Shown here piece by piece: positions 48,621-56,186 of a DNA stretch of 64,000 nucleotides. The DNA is from Nocardioides jensenii JCM 1364 = NBRC 14755 (GTDB taxonomy: Bacteria; Actinomycetota; Actinomycetes; Propionibacteriales; Nocardioidaceae), in contig NZ_BCRJ01000004.1 of assembly GCF_001552535.1 (NCBI RefSeq), positions 62,001 through 126,000 of the forward strand, read 5' to 3'. Position 1 is the first letter of the stretch. Each line of letters opens with the position of its first letter. The notes beneath the pieces are model-generated. The model made no database searches, was not told the DNA's origin, and was given only the letters and a program-made list of their open reading frames with translations. Position numbers and translations under genes: made by a program.

Positions 48621-48656
48621 GGGGCGAACGACGCCGCTCCGTAGGACCTTCGGCCC
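48621..48656 (-). promoter_or_regulatory. Pair of DosR-like boxes upstream of the MgtE-N/Nramp operon
   Basis: AGGACCTTCGGCCC (48643-48656, 13/14) and, starting exactly 22 bases before it, GGGGCGAACGACGC (48621-48634, other strand 10/14). They lie 37-72 bases upstream of the ATG at 48584, between this gene and the histidine kinase stop. Confidence 0.68.
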
Positions 48657-48686
48657 CGCGGAGCGCTGTGGCCGATGATCCGGGGC

Positions 48687-49913
48687 TCACCTCGTCCGGC
48701 GCGGCAGAGTGAGGGTGAACACTGCGCCCGACTGGCCATCGGTGCGGTTCGCGACGGCGACCCGGCCCTGGTGATTGGCCGCCACGTCGGCAACCAGGGC
48801 AAGGCCGAGGCCGTAGTGGCGAGGGGCACCCGGAACTGGTGCCTCGGCCCGGTGGCTGGAGAACCGATCGAACAGCCGTGGTGCGACATCCTTCGGAATC
48901 CCGGGACCGTCGTCGGTCACCTGGATGTCCACCCGGTCTGCGGAAGCCCGTACGGCGATCACGACTGCGGACCTTGCGTGGCCCACAGCGTTCTCGAGCA
49001 GCGCCAGAAGGGCACGGCGCAGTGCCGAGGACGACCCCTCGATGGCGGGACCCGATGCTCCAGGGGTCACGGTGAGGGTCACTCCCGACTTTTCAGCGGT
49101 CGCGGCTGTGGATCCTGCCACGTCCGCGACCAGGCCGCCGATGTCGACAGACGTCCACTGGGTCTGGGTGCGAGTGTCTGCGGCAGACAGCAGCTCGTCG
49201 AGAATCTCGCTGAGTGTTCGGGTGTCCCCGACGATTCCTTCGACATCGGCGAGCACGTGGTCCGTCACGCTGGGGTCGCGGTCCAGACGACGTGACAGCA
49301 GCTGTGCGCGGGTGCTCAACAACGTGAGCGGCGTACGCAACTCATGGCCCGCATCGGCCACGAACCTGCGTTGCATGGCGATGGTCTCGGCCAGCGGCCG
49401 AACGGTTCGCCGGGCCAACCAGGCGGCCACCAGTGCCGCCAGCAACACACCCACCACGCCTGCGATCAGCAGGGCCGTGAGGATGCGGCCGCGTTCCTCG
49501 GCCGCCTCGTGCTGGTCCAGGACGGCCTGTGTGACCCGGTCGCCCACCGCGACGGTCCGGACCGTGTAAGTGTCGCCGCCGCGCTCGATGTCGACCTGGC
49601 GGGTCTTGCCGTCGCGTTGCGTGGCGGCGATCTGATCCTCGTCGGGCAGTCCCTTCGGCATCCCCGGGGAGATGGTCCGACCCTCCGGTCCCACCACCAC
49701 GACCAGCACGCCGGGGGGTGCCTCGCTGGCCGCATCTATGTTGCTCGTCGTGTCGCTCAGCAGCTGGTCGGCTGCCGCATCGGCCGCTCGCTCATAGACC
49801 ACGAAGAGCAGCGCGCCGACAACCAGGAGGCACCCCACGACGAGGGCCCCCGCCTGGAGGCCCAGCCGGACCGACGTACGACGCAAGTCGGCCGCGTCGC
49901 CGACGGCCTTCAC
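48687..49913 (-). CDS. Membrane sensor histidine kinase
   Basis: 408-residue kinase. Two membrane segments (about residues 20-42 and 145-168) enclose a sensor domain of about 100 residues exposed outside the membrane. A HAMP-like link is followed by the H-box FVADAGHELRTPLTLLS with the phospho-histidine near residue 190, N-box LLENAVGHA, G1 DDGPGIP and G2 HYGLGLALVADV. The signal is unknown. Its ATG overlaps the stop of the response regulator gene, so kinase and regulator are made together, as the last gene of the DUF2231-regulator-kinase unit. Confidence 0.93.
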   Translation of the reverse strand: MKAVGDAADLRRTSVRLGLQAGALVVGCLLVVGALLFVVYERAADAAADQLLSDTTSNIDAASEAPPGVLVVVVGPEGRTISPGMPKGLPDEDQIAATQRDGKTRQVDIERGGDTYTVRTVAVGDRVTQAVLDQHEAAEERGRILTALLIAGVVGVLLAALVAAWLARRTVRPLAETIAMQRRFVADAGHELRTPLTLLSTRAQLLSRRLDRDPSVTDHVLADVEGIVGDTRTLSEILDELLSAADTRTQTQWTSVDIGGLVADVAGSTAATAEKSGVTLTVTPGASGPAIEGSSSALRRALLALLENAVGHARSAVVIAVRASADRVDIQVTDDGPGIPKDVAPRLFDRFSSHRAEAPVPGAPRHYGLGLALVADVAANHQGRVAVANRTDGQSGAVFTLTLPRRTR

Positions 49914-50572
49914 AGGTTCCCCAGCCGGTAGCCGAGTCCGCGTACGGTCGCCACGACGCCACGGTGGAGCTTGCGCCGCAGATAGTGCACGTAGGTGTCG
50001 ACGACGCCCTCGTCCTCGGCACTCTCGAAAACGCTCTCCAACAGTTCCTGGCGAGAGAAGACGCGACGAGGACTGCGCGCCAGCGCGCAGAGCAGCTTCG
50101 CCTCGCGCTCGGACAGGGTGACCTCGCCCGACGGTGTCGCCACCGATCGCGAGGAGATGTCCAACTCGCCCCCGGGCACCCGCAGGACGTCGACGTGGTC
50201 CTGCGGACGTCGCAACAGACCGCGCAGCCTGGCGAGCAACTCGTCGACGTCGAAGGGCTTGCCGAGGTAGTCCTCGGCACCGGCATCGAGCCCGTCCACA
50301 CGATCGCTCGGCTGGCCGAGGGCCGACAGCACCAGGGTGGGGACATGGCGCCCGCGCGCCCGCAGTCTGGTGAGCAGGTCGAGCCCCTCGATCGCGGGCA
50401 GGCCGCGATCGAGGAGCATCAGGTCGAAGTCGCGGGTCAACCCCAGGTGCAGGCCCCGCTGACCGTCACGGGCCAGTTCCACGGCGTATCCCTCGCCAGT
50501 GAGCAGCTCGGTCAGCATCGTGGCCAACTGGGGGTCGTCCTCGACCACGAGCAACTGCGCAACTGGGTCCAT
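49910..50572 (-). CDS. OmpR-family response regulator
   Basis: 220-residue regulator. Receiver domain with acid pair VVEDDPQL, phosphorylation aspartate in LMLLDRGLP near residue 56 and lysine in YLGKPFDVDELL; then a winged-helix Trans_Reg_C DNA-binding domain with VVDTYVHYLRRKL and TVRGLGYRLGNL. The ATG at 50572 (MDPVAQLLVVEDD) gives the standard N-terminus. It probably binds the TTCTTGGA direct repeats found before the DUF2231 gene and before the ferric-reductase-like gene. As a winged-helix protein it is not the DosR-type regulator of this region. Confidence 0.94.
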   Translation of the reverse strand: MDPVAQLLVVEDDPQLATMLTELLTGEGYAVELARDGQRGLHLGLTRDFDLMLLDRGLPAIEGLDLLTRLRARGRHVPTLVLSALGQPSDRVDGLDAGAEDYLGKPFDVDELLARLRGLLRRPQDHVDVLRVPGGELDISSRSVATPSGEVTLSEREAKLLCALARSPRRVFSRQELLESVFESAEDEGVVDTYVHYLRRKLHRGVVATVRGLGYRLGNL

Positions 50573-50610
50573 GCCGTCAGAATAGAAGCACGCCGGCTCG
50601 CGAGGCGCCG

Positions 50611-51120
50611 TCACTTGTTGACGGGACCCTGCTCCACCGTCTGAGCCGCCGGCCGGGACCAGGCAGCCTTCGCCCCGCTGTGGCCGATCAGGACGACCTG
50701 CACTGTCGTCCCGAGCGCGGCAACAACTGCCAGCACCGAGATGGCCACCGGCACCCAGCGCTGCGACGCGGGGACGGCGCCCGGCCCACGACGATCCTGA
50801 CGCCAGTGCCAGGCATACAGCCCGGCCGCCCCGGCCACGAGCGCGATCATCCACGGCAGCAGCCCGTCGGCGAGTTCGGCGTGCTTCTCGATCAGGGTGC
50901 TTCCGCCGACCTGGTGCTCCAGGGACTCACCGCTCGAGGTCGACAGGGGGTCGAGAATCAGCCCGAGCACGGCCAGGGCGAGTGGCAGTGGCCCGGACCA
51001 TCGACGGAATCGGCGCCACACGGCAGCGAGCAGGACGGCCAGGGCGGCGGCCGGCACGATCACCACGGTGGCGTGGACGAGGAGCGGGTGGATGGGAAGT
51101 CCCGCTATTGAATGGGGCAC
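50611..51120 (-). CDS. DUF2231 membrane protein
   Basis: 169-residue protein with four hydrophobic segments and the family's opening GLPIHPLLVHATVVIVPAA, where the paired histidines could bind heme or metal. DUF2231 proteins are often seen with redox genes, but the role is unknown. The GTG at 51120 has GAGAGGAA in front. It is the first gene of the unit that continues, after 38 bases, with the response regulator and kinase. The TTCTTGGA direct repeat lies 43-61 bases upstream. Confidence 0.87.
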   Translation of the reverse strand: MPHSIAGLPIHPLLVHATVVIVPAAALAVLLAAVWRRFRRWSGPLPLALAVLGLILDPLSTSSGESLEHQVGGSTLIEKHAELADGLLPWMIALVAGAAGLYAWHWRQDRRGPGAVPASQRWVPVAISVLAVVAALGTTVQVVLIGHSGAKAAWSRPAAQTVEQGPVNK

Positions 51121-51162
51121 AAGGTTTCCTCTCGAAGGGTCTGGGCACAGCCTCCCGAAGAG

Positions 51163-51181
51163 TTCTTGGAAGATTCTTGGA
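51163..51181. promoter_or_regulatory. TTCTTGGA direct repeat upstream of the DUF2231-regulator-kinase operon
   Basis: TTCTTGGA at 51163-51170 is repeated exactly at 51174-51181, an 11-base (one turn) spacing typical of OmpR-type regulator sites. The same motif, in the same orientation and at nearly the same distance from the start codon, is found at 53932-53950 before the reductase operon. No other gene in the window shows it. Confidence 0.62.
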
Positions 51182-51187
51182 GCCCAC

Positions 51188-52000
51188 CTAGGCAGACCGG
51201 AGCCAATGTCCCGGATCGCTCACGAAACCGGTGTCACTGATGAGGAACGCGTCGACGTCCATCGCCACGAACCTCTCGACCAGGGACGGAGCATGTTCCC
51301 CGGCCGCGGCGAGGGCCGTGGCGCAGGCGTCCGCGATGGCTCCCCCGTCCTCGACGAGGTCGAGCCTCGCGACCGCGGTCGCGGACGCGACGGAGACGGG
51401 AAACCGACCGGTGTGCGGATCGCTCACGTGGGCACCGAGCTCCGCCGTCCCGGAGGTCGCCACCGCCCACCTCGTCGAGCTCCGGTCGAGTTCGATGACT
51501 CCGGCCACGGCACGCGTACGGTGCGGGTCACTGATGCCGATCCGCCACGGCGCAACGGGGCTCTCCGGCGCGGACCTTCCGGACACGACGAGGTCACCGG
51601 CGGCGTTCACGACATGGTCCGGCAGACCATGGAGGATCAGGATGTCGCTGGCCTGCTGAGCCGCCCAACCCTTGACCAGGCCCGTCGGATCCGGCCCCGG
51701 GTCTCCATAGGCCGGGCGACGCCAGAACGGGGAGAAGTAGCCGTCGGTCAGCGCAACGAGCCGGGTGGCGATCTGCACCAACCGCTGGACTTCGGCCGGG
51801 CAGTCCTCGGGCACGAGCACACCGCTGATCAACCGGCTGACCCACGACTCGGGACGCCAGGCGCTGAACGAGTCATCGATCTCGTGGAGCCGATGGGTGA
51901 CGGCATCGACCGCCGTCGCGAGGGAGTCGGGATCGGCGGGTGTACGCACATCCAGCGAGACCACCGTTCCCATGGTGGAAACCAGCTCGACCTGTCTCAT
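51188..52000 (-). CDS. apbE: FAD:protein FMN transferase ApbE
   Basis: Attaches FMN covalently to a Thr or Ser of partner proteins, using FAD and Mg2+. 270 residues, with family segments MGTVVSLDVRTP, LHEIDDSFSAWRPESWVSRL, TGLVKGWAAQQASDIL, VVNAAGDLVVSG and the DAVTHRL/ADACATAL helices. No lipoprotein signal is seen, so it may act in the cytoplasm or be exported with its target. The ATG at 52000 overlaps the stop of the FMN-binding gene (ATGA), so enzyme and probable substrate are translated as a pair. AGGAGCGG serves as ribosome site. Confidence 0.9.
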   Translation of the reverse strand: MRQVELVSTMGTVVSLDVRTPADPDSLATAVDAVTHRLHEIDDSFSAWRPESWVSRLISGVLVPEDCPAEVQRLVQIATRLVALTDGYFSPFWRRPAYGDPGPDPTGLVKGWAAQQASDILILHGLPDHVVNAAGDLVVSGRSAPESPVAPWRIGISDPHRTRAVAGVIELDRSSTRWAVATSGTAELGAHVSDPHTGRFPVSVASATAVARLDLVEDGGAIADACATALAAAGEHAPSLVERFVAMDVDAFLISDTGFVSDPGHWLRSA

Positions 52001-52506
52001 GAGCCGCTCCTGTCCAGTGCCGACTGCAAGGACATGGCGTACCCGGCAGACGTGTACGACGCACCCGACACGCTGTCGATGTGGGCACTCTGCGCGGCCA
52101 GCGCCTCGCTGCGCAGCTGCGGCTCGGCGAACTGGCTGATGTCGCCGGAGCGGCCACCCTGAGGCAGCGACAACGTGGAGATGTCGGTGATGCGGGGTCC
52201 CGTCATCGTCACCTTCACCTGGACGACGCCGTAGCTCACGTCGTACGCCTCGCCCACGATGACCTTCTTGCCCTGCGCGGTTCCACCGGTCGCCACTGGA
52301 GCAGGGGTCGGCGAGGGCGTCGTCGCTACGTTGGGCCCGGCCTCGGTCACGAGCCCCGAGGAGGCGAGGGCGTCGTGTGGTCGCGGTGTCACCGTCGCCC
52401 GCAGCCCGACCACCCCCGCGACCGTTGTGAGCATGCCCGCGAACGCAGCTGCGCGACGCACACGCCTGCGCCGTGCCCGACTCCGGTCGGGAATCGCGGT
52501 GCTCAT
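51997..52506 (-). CDS. FMN-binding domain protein, exported
   Basis: 169-residue protein with an arginine-rich start, one hydrophobic segment (AAAFAGMLTTVAGVVGL, residues 19-35), a Pro/Ala/Thr linker, and an FMN-binding domain ending in DSVSGASYTSAGYAMSLQSAL. The SGASYTS stretch fits the flavinylation consensus, so an FMN is likely attached there by the adjacent ApbE. It would carry electrons on the outer face of the membrane. Both neighbours overlap it by 4 bases: the reductase before it and apbE behind it. Confidence 0.88.
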   Translation of the reverse strand: MSTAIPDRSRARRRRVRRAAAFAGMLTTVAGVVGLRATVTPRPHDALASSGLVTEAGPNVATTPSPTPAPVATGGTAQGKKVIVGEAYDVSYGVVQVKVTMTGPRITDISTLSLPQGGRSGDISQFAEPQLRSEALAAQSAHIDSVSGASYTSAGYAMSLQSALDRSGS

Positions 52507-53882
52507 GCCATCTCGAAATCTTCGGAGTGGAGCTGGCGGACAGGCACCCGCAACTCACGCAGGGCACGCAGGACATCGTGGGTCATGCCTGCCGGGCCGC
52601 ACACATAGACGTCGCGCGAACGCACGTCGGGGACGAGTTGGTGGATCGCCGCCGGAGAGAAGGGGTCAGCCCCCAACTCGGAACGGTGACCGACCACGTA
52701 GAAGACGCGGAGGCCGGCCTCCCGCGCGAGGAGATCGAGCTCGTGACGCAGGGCCAGGTCACGCTCGTGCCCGACTCGATAGACCAGCACCGCGTCCAGG
52801 TGATGCCGGGGTCCTCGCCGGACCAGTTCCTCGGCGAGCGCGCGGATGGGGCCGATGCCCGACCCCCCGGCGACCAGCAGGAGTCGGGTGCCGACGCTCC
52901 TGCCCAACGTGAAGTGTCCGAAGGGTCCCTCGGCAATCACCGGTGTGCCCGGGCGTAGATGTGCCAGCGCGGCGCTGTGGTCGCCGGCATCCTTCACCGT
53001 GATCCGTAGCCGACCGTCCTGTGGAGCCGCGGACAGGGAGTAGGGGTGGGCCGACCACACGTGACCCGGTGCGAGGAACCGCCACAGCAGGAACTGTCCG
53101 GCCTCGGCGCCGAGATCGTGCAGCCGGCGCCCGCGAACCCAGACGCTCACGACTCCGGGGCTCTCAACGACGACCCGTTCGACCAGCATGCGGTGCCGAA
53201 ACCAGGTGCGGAAAGGCAGGAACACACGCCCTCGTAGCACTTCGATCGCCACGAAGAGGTAGAGGCCCCACCACAAGGCACGGTTCACAGGGTGCCCCAC
53301 GAAGTCCTGCCCCGCGTTGATCTGGTGCATGAACGCCAGGGACACTGCGGCGTACGCCGTCAGATGCACGGCGTACCACGCCTCGTAGCTCAACCGGCGC
53401 CGCATCGCACGGCCACTCGTCACGGCCACCAGGCCGAACAGCAGCAGCCCCGCCGTCGCCTTCAGCATCGAGGGGTACGTCGACAGAACCCGCCACCCGG
53501 TCGAGACGACTGCGCGGTGATCGGTGAGGCTGTAGCCCTCGACAATCAGCAGGACGTGGGCGACCAGCAGCAGCACCGTATTGGTGCCGAGGCCGCGGTG
53601 CCATGCAGTGAGCCGGTCGAACCCGACGGCGTGCTCGAACCACGCAATGCGCGCCATCAACAGCAACTGTACGAGCACCAGGTAGGCGCCCAGCAGGCCC
53701 GCAAGGCGGCCGGCCGCCGTCACCGCGGCACCGGCACCGTGCATCGGGCTGGGATCGATCCACCACATCACGACGATCGCGATGGCCCCCGCAACGAGAG
53801 CCAGCCGCACACCCACGTGACCTGCCGAAGGCTCCGCCACGCGCGTCGGCGCGGTCACGTGTCGTTCCGGTGCCACGGTCAT
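52503..53882 (-). CDS. Ferric-reductase-like membrane flavoprotein
   Basis: 459-residue protein. The N-terminal half has six membrane helices of the ferric-reductase/NADPH-oxidase type with candidate heme histidines (TAWHRGLGTN, LLVAHVLLIVEG, YAVHLTAYAAVS, FMHQINAG). The C-terminal half is a ferredoxin-NADP reductase: FAD motif SAHPYSLSAAP, NAD(P) motif VAGGSGIGPIRALAEEL and CGPAGMTHDVLRAL. It would move electrons from NAD(P)H across the membrane to the FMN-binding protein. The ATG at 53882 has GAAGGGTGG in front; longer in-frame readings have no ribosome site. Confidence 0.9.
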   Translation of the reverse strand: MTVAPERHVTAPTRVAEPSAGHVGVRLALVAGAIAIVVMWWIDPSPMHGAGAAVTAAGRLAGLLGAYLVLVQLLLMARIAWFEHAVGFDRLTAWHRGLGTNTVLLLVAHVLLIVEGYSLTDHRAVVSTGWRVLSTYPSMLKATAGLLLFGLVAVTSGRAMRRRLSYEAWYAVHLTAYAAVSLAFMHQINAGQDFVGHPVNRALWWGLYLFVAIEVLRGRVFLPFRTWFRHRMLVERVVVESPGVVSVWVRGRRLHDLGAEAGQFLLWRFLAPGHVWSAHPYSLSAAPQDGRLRITVKDAGDHSAALAHLRPGTPVIAEGPFGHFTLGRSVGTRLLLVAGGSGIGPIRALAEELVRRGPRHHLDAVLVYRVGHERDLALRHELDLLAREAGLRVFYVVGHRSELGADPFSPAAIHQLVPDVRSRDVYVCGPAGMTHDVLRALRELRVPVRQLHSEDFEMA

Positions 53883-53931
53883 GGTCACGCCACCCTTCTC
53901 ATCGTTGCCTGCCATCAACGGTAGGAACGAA

Positions 53932-53950
53932 TTCTCGGAGATTCCTTGGA
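53932..53950. promoter_or_regulatory. TTCTTGGA-type direct repeat upstream of the reductase operon
   Basis: TTCTCGGA (53932-53939) and TCCTTGGA (53943-53950) match 14 of 16 positions of the perfect repeat at 51163-51181, with the same 11-base offset and orientation. It lies 50-68 bases upstream of the reductase ATG (43-61 at the other site). Confidence 0.55.
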
Positions 53951-53967
53951 GCGGCCGTATCGGCACA

Positions 53968-54003
53968 GAGACATTCGGCCCCACAGGATGTGACCTTTCA
54001 CCC
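53968..54003. promoter_or_regulatory. Pair of DosR-like boxes between reductase and alcohol dehydrogenase 2
   Basis: GAGACATTCGGCCC (53968-53981, 12/14) and GTGACCTTTCACCC (53990-54003, 11/14) start exactly 22 bases apart. They lie 86 bases upstream of the reductase ATG and about 240 upstream of the dehydrogenase ATG on the other strand, so either or both units may respond. Confidence 0.6.
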
Positions 54004-54081
54004 TGTGACATTCGCCGGCGTGGGCGTGTGGTGGGGGTGCGTCGGAGATGCGGGCGTCACGCACACCCACACCGTCGGCGC

Positions 54082-54143
54082 CCTGCCCCGTCGGGCAGGC
54101 CTCGTGAACGGCTTCCGTGCGGGGCAGAGGGCACGGAAGCCGT
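54082..54143 (+). other. Two adjacent hairpins in the leader of alcohol dehydrogenase 2
   Basis: The 359-base gap 53883-54241 holds no gene. Besides the boxes it has two perfect hairpins: CCTGCCC/GGGCAGG with loop CGTC (54082-54099), and a 13-base stem ACGGCTTCCGTGC/GCACGGAAGCCGT with a 10-base loop (54108-54143). Neither has a T run. They end about 100 bases before the dehydrogenase ATG, inside its probable leader RNA, and might act in attenuation or message stability. Confidence 0.6.
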
Positions 54144-54241
54144 CCACACCACGTGGCATGCGAAGTCAGGGCGTTGGGCCCGTGCTCGGCACAACGCCCA
54201 AGAGCACGCTGGCATCACCGACCCCGATCGAGGAGGATCTC

Positions 54242-55288
54242 ATGCACGCACTCGTCTACCACGGCCCCGGCCAGCGCAGCTGGGACCAGGTGCCAGACCC
54301 AGATCTGAAATCGGACACGGACATCATCGTCGGCGTTGACGCGGTGACCATCTGCGGCACCGACCTGCACATCCTCAAGGGCGACGTACCTGAGGTGGAA
54401 TCTGGCCGCATCCTGGGCCACGAGGCGGTGGGCACTGTCGAGGAAGTGGGTTCCGCCGTGCGCAAGGTGCGTCCCGGCGACCACGTCCTGGTTTCCTGCA
54501 TCACCGCGTGCGGCTCCTGCCGATTCTGTCGCGAAGCCCGGTACGGCCAGTGCACCGGCGGTGGCGGCTGGGCCCTCGGACACACCATTGACGGTGTCCA
54601 GGCGGAGTACGCCCGCGTCCCCTTCGGCGACATGTCCACACATCTCCTGCCGGCGGGTGTCAGTGACGAGGCCGTCGTCCTGCTGGCGGACATCCTGCCC
54701 ACCAGCCATGAGGTCGGAGTCCTCGCGGGACGAGTCCGTCCTGGTGACGTGGTCGTCATCGTCGGTGCCGGACCGATCGGTCTGGCCGCGGTGATGACGG
54801 CACAGCTCTACTCCCCCACCAGCATCGTCGTCGTCGACCCGTCGCCACCACGTCGCGATGCGGCCAAGCGCCTCGGTGCCGACATCGTCCTTGACGCGAG
54901 CGACGGGGTGAGCGAGGTCGTCGCAAGCCTGACGGAGGGTCTGGGGGCGGACGTGGTCATGGAGGCTGTGGGCCGGCCCGAGACCTTCGAGCTGTGTGCC
55001 CGACTGGTGCGGCCCGGCGGGCACGTGGCCAACATCGGTGTGCACGGCGCACCGGCGACGCTGCACCTGGAGTCCCTCTGGGCCAAGGACGTCACGATCA
55101 CGATGGGGCTCGTCGACACCATGACCACGCCGACACTGCTGCGGCTCCTGGCCGATGGCCAGATCCACCCGACGTCGATCATCACGCACCGGTTCGCGCT
55201 GGACCGGATGATGGAGGCGTACGACGTCTTCGGTGCCCCAGCGGAAACGGGTGCCCTGAAAGTGGTGCTCACACGTTCCGGCTCCTGA
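54242..55288 (+). CDS. Zinc-dependent alcohol dehydrogenase (isopropanol-dehydrogenase-like)
   Basis: 348-residue medium-chain dehydrogenase. Catalytic zinc residues: ICGTDLHILKGDVP and LGHEAVG. Structural-zinc cysteines: ACGSCRFCREARYGQC. Cofactor loop: VVIVGAGPIGLAAVMTAQL. The ICGTDLHILKGD form is seen in secondary alcohol/isopropanol dehydrogenases and in threonine-dehydrogenase-like enzymes. The other dehydrogenase of the window is of a different subgroup, so substrates probably differ. The ATG at 54242 has GAGGAGG in front. It converges with a USP gene; the gap is only 19 bases. Confidence 0.92.
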   Translation: MHALVYHGPGQRSWDQVPDPDLKSDTDIIVGVDAVTICGTDLHILKGDVPEVESGRILGHEAVGTVEEVGSAVRKVRPGDHVLVSCITACGSCRFCREARYGQCTGGGGWALGHTIDGVQAEYARVPFGDMSTHLLPAGVSDEAVVLLADILPTSHEVGVLAGRVRPGDVVVIVGAGPIGLAAVMTAQLYSPTSIVVVDPSPPRRDAAKRLGADIVLDASDGVSEVVASLTEGLGADVVMEAVGRPETFELCARLVRPGGHVANIGVHGAPATLHLESLWAKDVTITMGLVDTMTTPTLLRLLADGQIHPTSIITHRFALDRMMEAYDVFGAPAETGALKVVLTRSGS

Positions 55289-55307
55289 TCCGGATGCCTC
55301 GTCGTAC

Positions 55308-56186
55308 CTAGCGAACCGGGGTGGCGGCCTCCACGAGCACCACCGGAACCGCGCAGGTTCGCAGGACGAGCCGGCTCACCGGTCCCAGATGACCCCCGAG
55401 TGGAAGGTGGGGGTGTCGACGCCCCAGGACCACCAGGTCACTGCTCTCGGCCGCGCTGAGGATCGCCGACTCGATCGGCGCGTGACACACCCGGATCTCG
55501 ACCTCGACATCGGGATGCTCCCTGTGCAACGCATCCAGGTGCGGTGCGAGCCTGCGGCGGAAGCCCGTGTCAGCGTCATCGAGTGCTTCGTTCTCCGCCC
55601 GCTCGGGACCGTCGGCCTGCCACCAGGCGTGGACGACGAGCAGCCGGGCATCACGCTGCTCGGCCAGTTCCAGCGCCTTCTGGAGCGCGTGGTCGGCACC
55701 ATGCGGATCATGGATCGCCACCGTCACCCGGTCGTGGCGGGGCTCCGGCTGCCACGAGTCCGGCACCGAGACCACCGGGGCCCGGGAGCGCGAGGCGACA
55801 CCGTGCGTGGTGGACGTGTTGGTCAGCCGGCGCAGACCCGTGAGGTGCCTGTGCTGCAGTGCCACCAGACTGGCGCCGTCCGCGCACGTGACGATGTCCG
55901 TCACGGTGCCTCGACTGACCTCCACGAGCTCCTGGGTGACCGCGACCTTGCCGGCGACCCGCTCGCGTGCTGCGCACGATGCCCGGTCCAGGACAAGGTG
56001 GCCGATGCCCAGCGCGTTCTGCCAGTCGGACTCGAAAGATCCTGACAACCCCGGTGCCAGGTGCGGCACATGGACGAAGTGCAGATCGCTGTCTGTGCGC
56101 AGGGCTTCCTCCGTCACGAACCGCATCAGGGCCCGGAGGTCCTCACCGGCCACGGCGACGACGATGCGCTTTCGGGCGGGGCTCAT
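55308..56186 (-). CDS. Universal stress protein, two-domain
   Basis: 292-residue tandem USP, closest within the window to the one at 30495-31424: both share the RIVVAVAGE/RIVAAVAGD start, LVALQHRHLTGLRRLT-type text and the VVLGRRHPHLPLGGHLGPVSR loop of the second domain. The first domain lacks a classical ATP loop. It is the last gene of a four-gene operon (carrier, USP, P-type ATPase, USP); its ATG overlaps the ATPase stop as ATGA. Function is inferred from family as dormancy/stress; no partner is proven. Confidence 0.9.
   Translation of the reverse strand: MSPARKRIVVAVAGEDLRALMRFVTEEALRTDSDLHFVHVPHLAPGLSGSFESDWQNALGIGHLVLDRASCAARERVAGKVAVTQELVEVSRGTVTDIVTCADGASLVALQHRHLTGLRRLTNTSTTHGVASRSRAPVVSVPDSWQPEPRHDRVTVAIHDPHGADHALQKALELAEQRDARLLVVHAWWQADGPERAENEALDDADTGFRRRLAPHLDALHREHPDVEVEIRVCHAPIESAILSAAESSDLVVLGRRHPHLPLGGHLGPVSRLVLRTCAVPVVLVEAATPVR

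Noticed and set aside
49910..50572. The response regulator as the DosR that binds GGGACCTTNGGCCC
   Set aside because: It has an OmpR-type winged helix; DosR is LuxR/NarL type. A different repeat (TTCTTGGA) fits it better.
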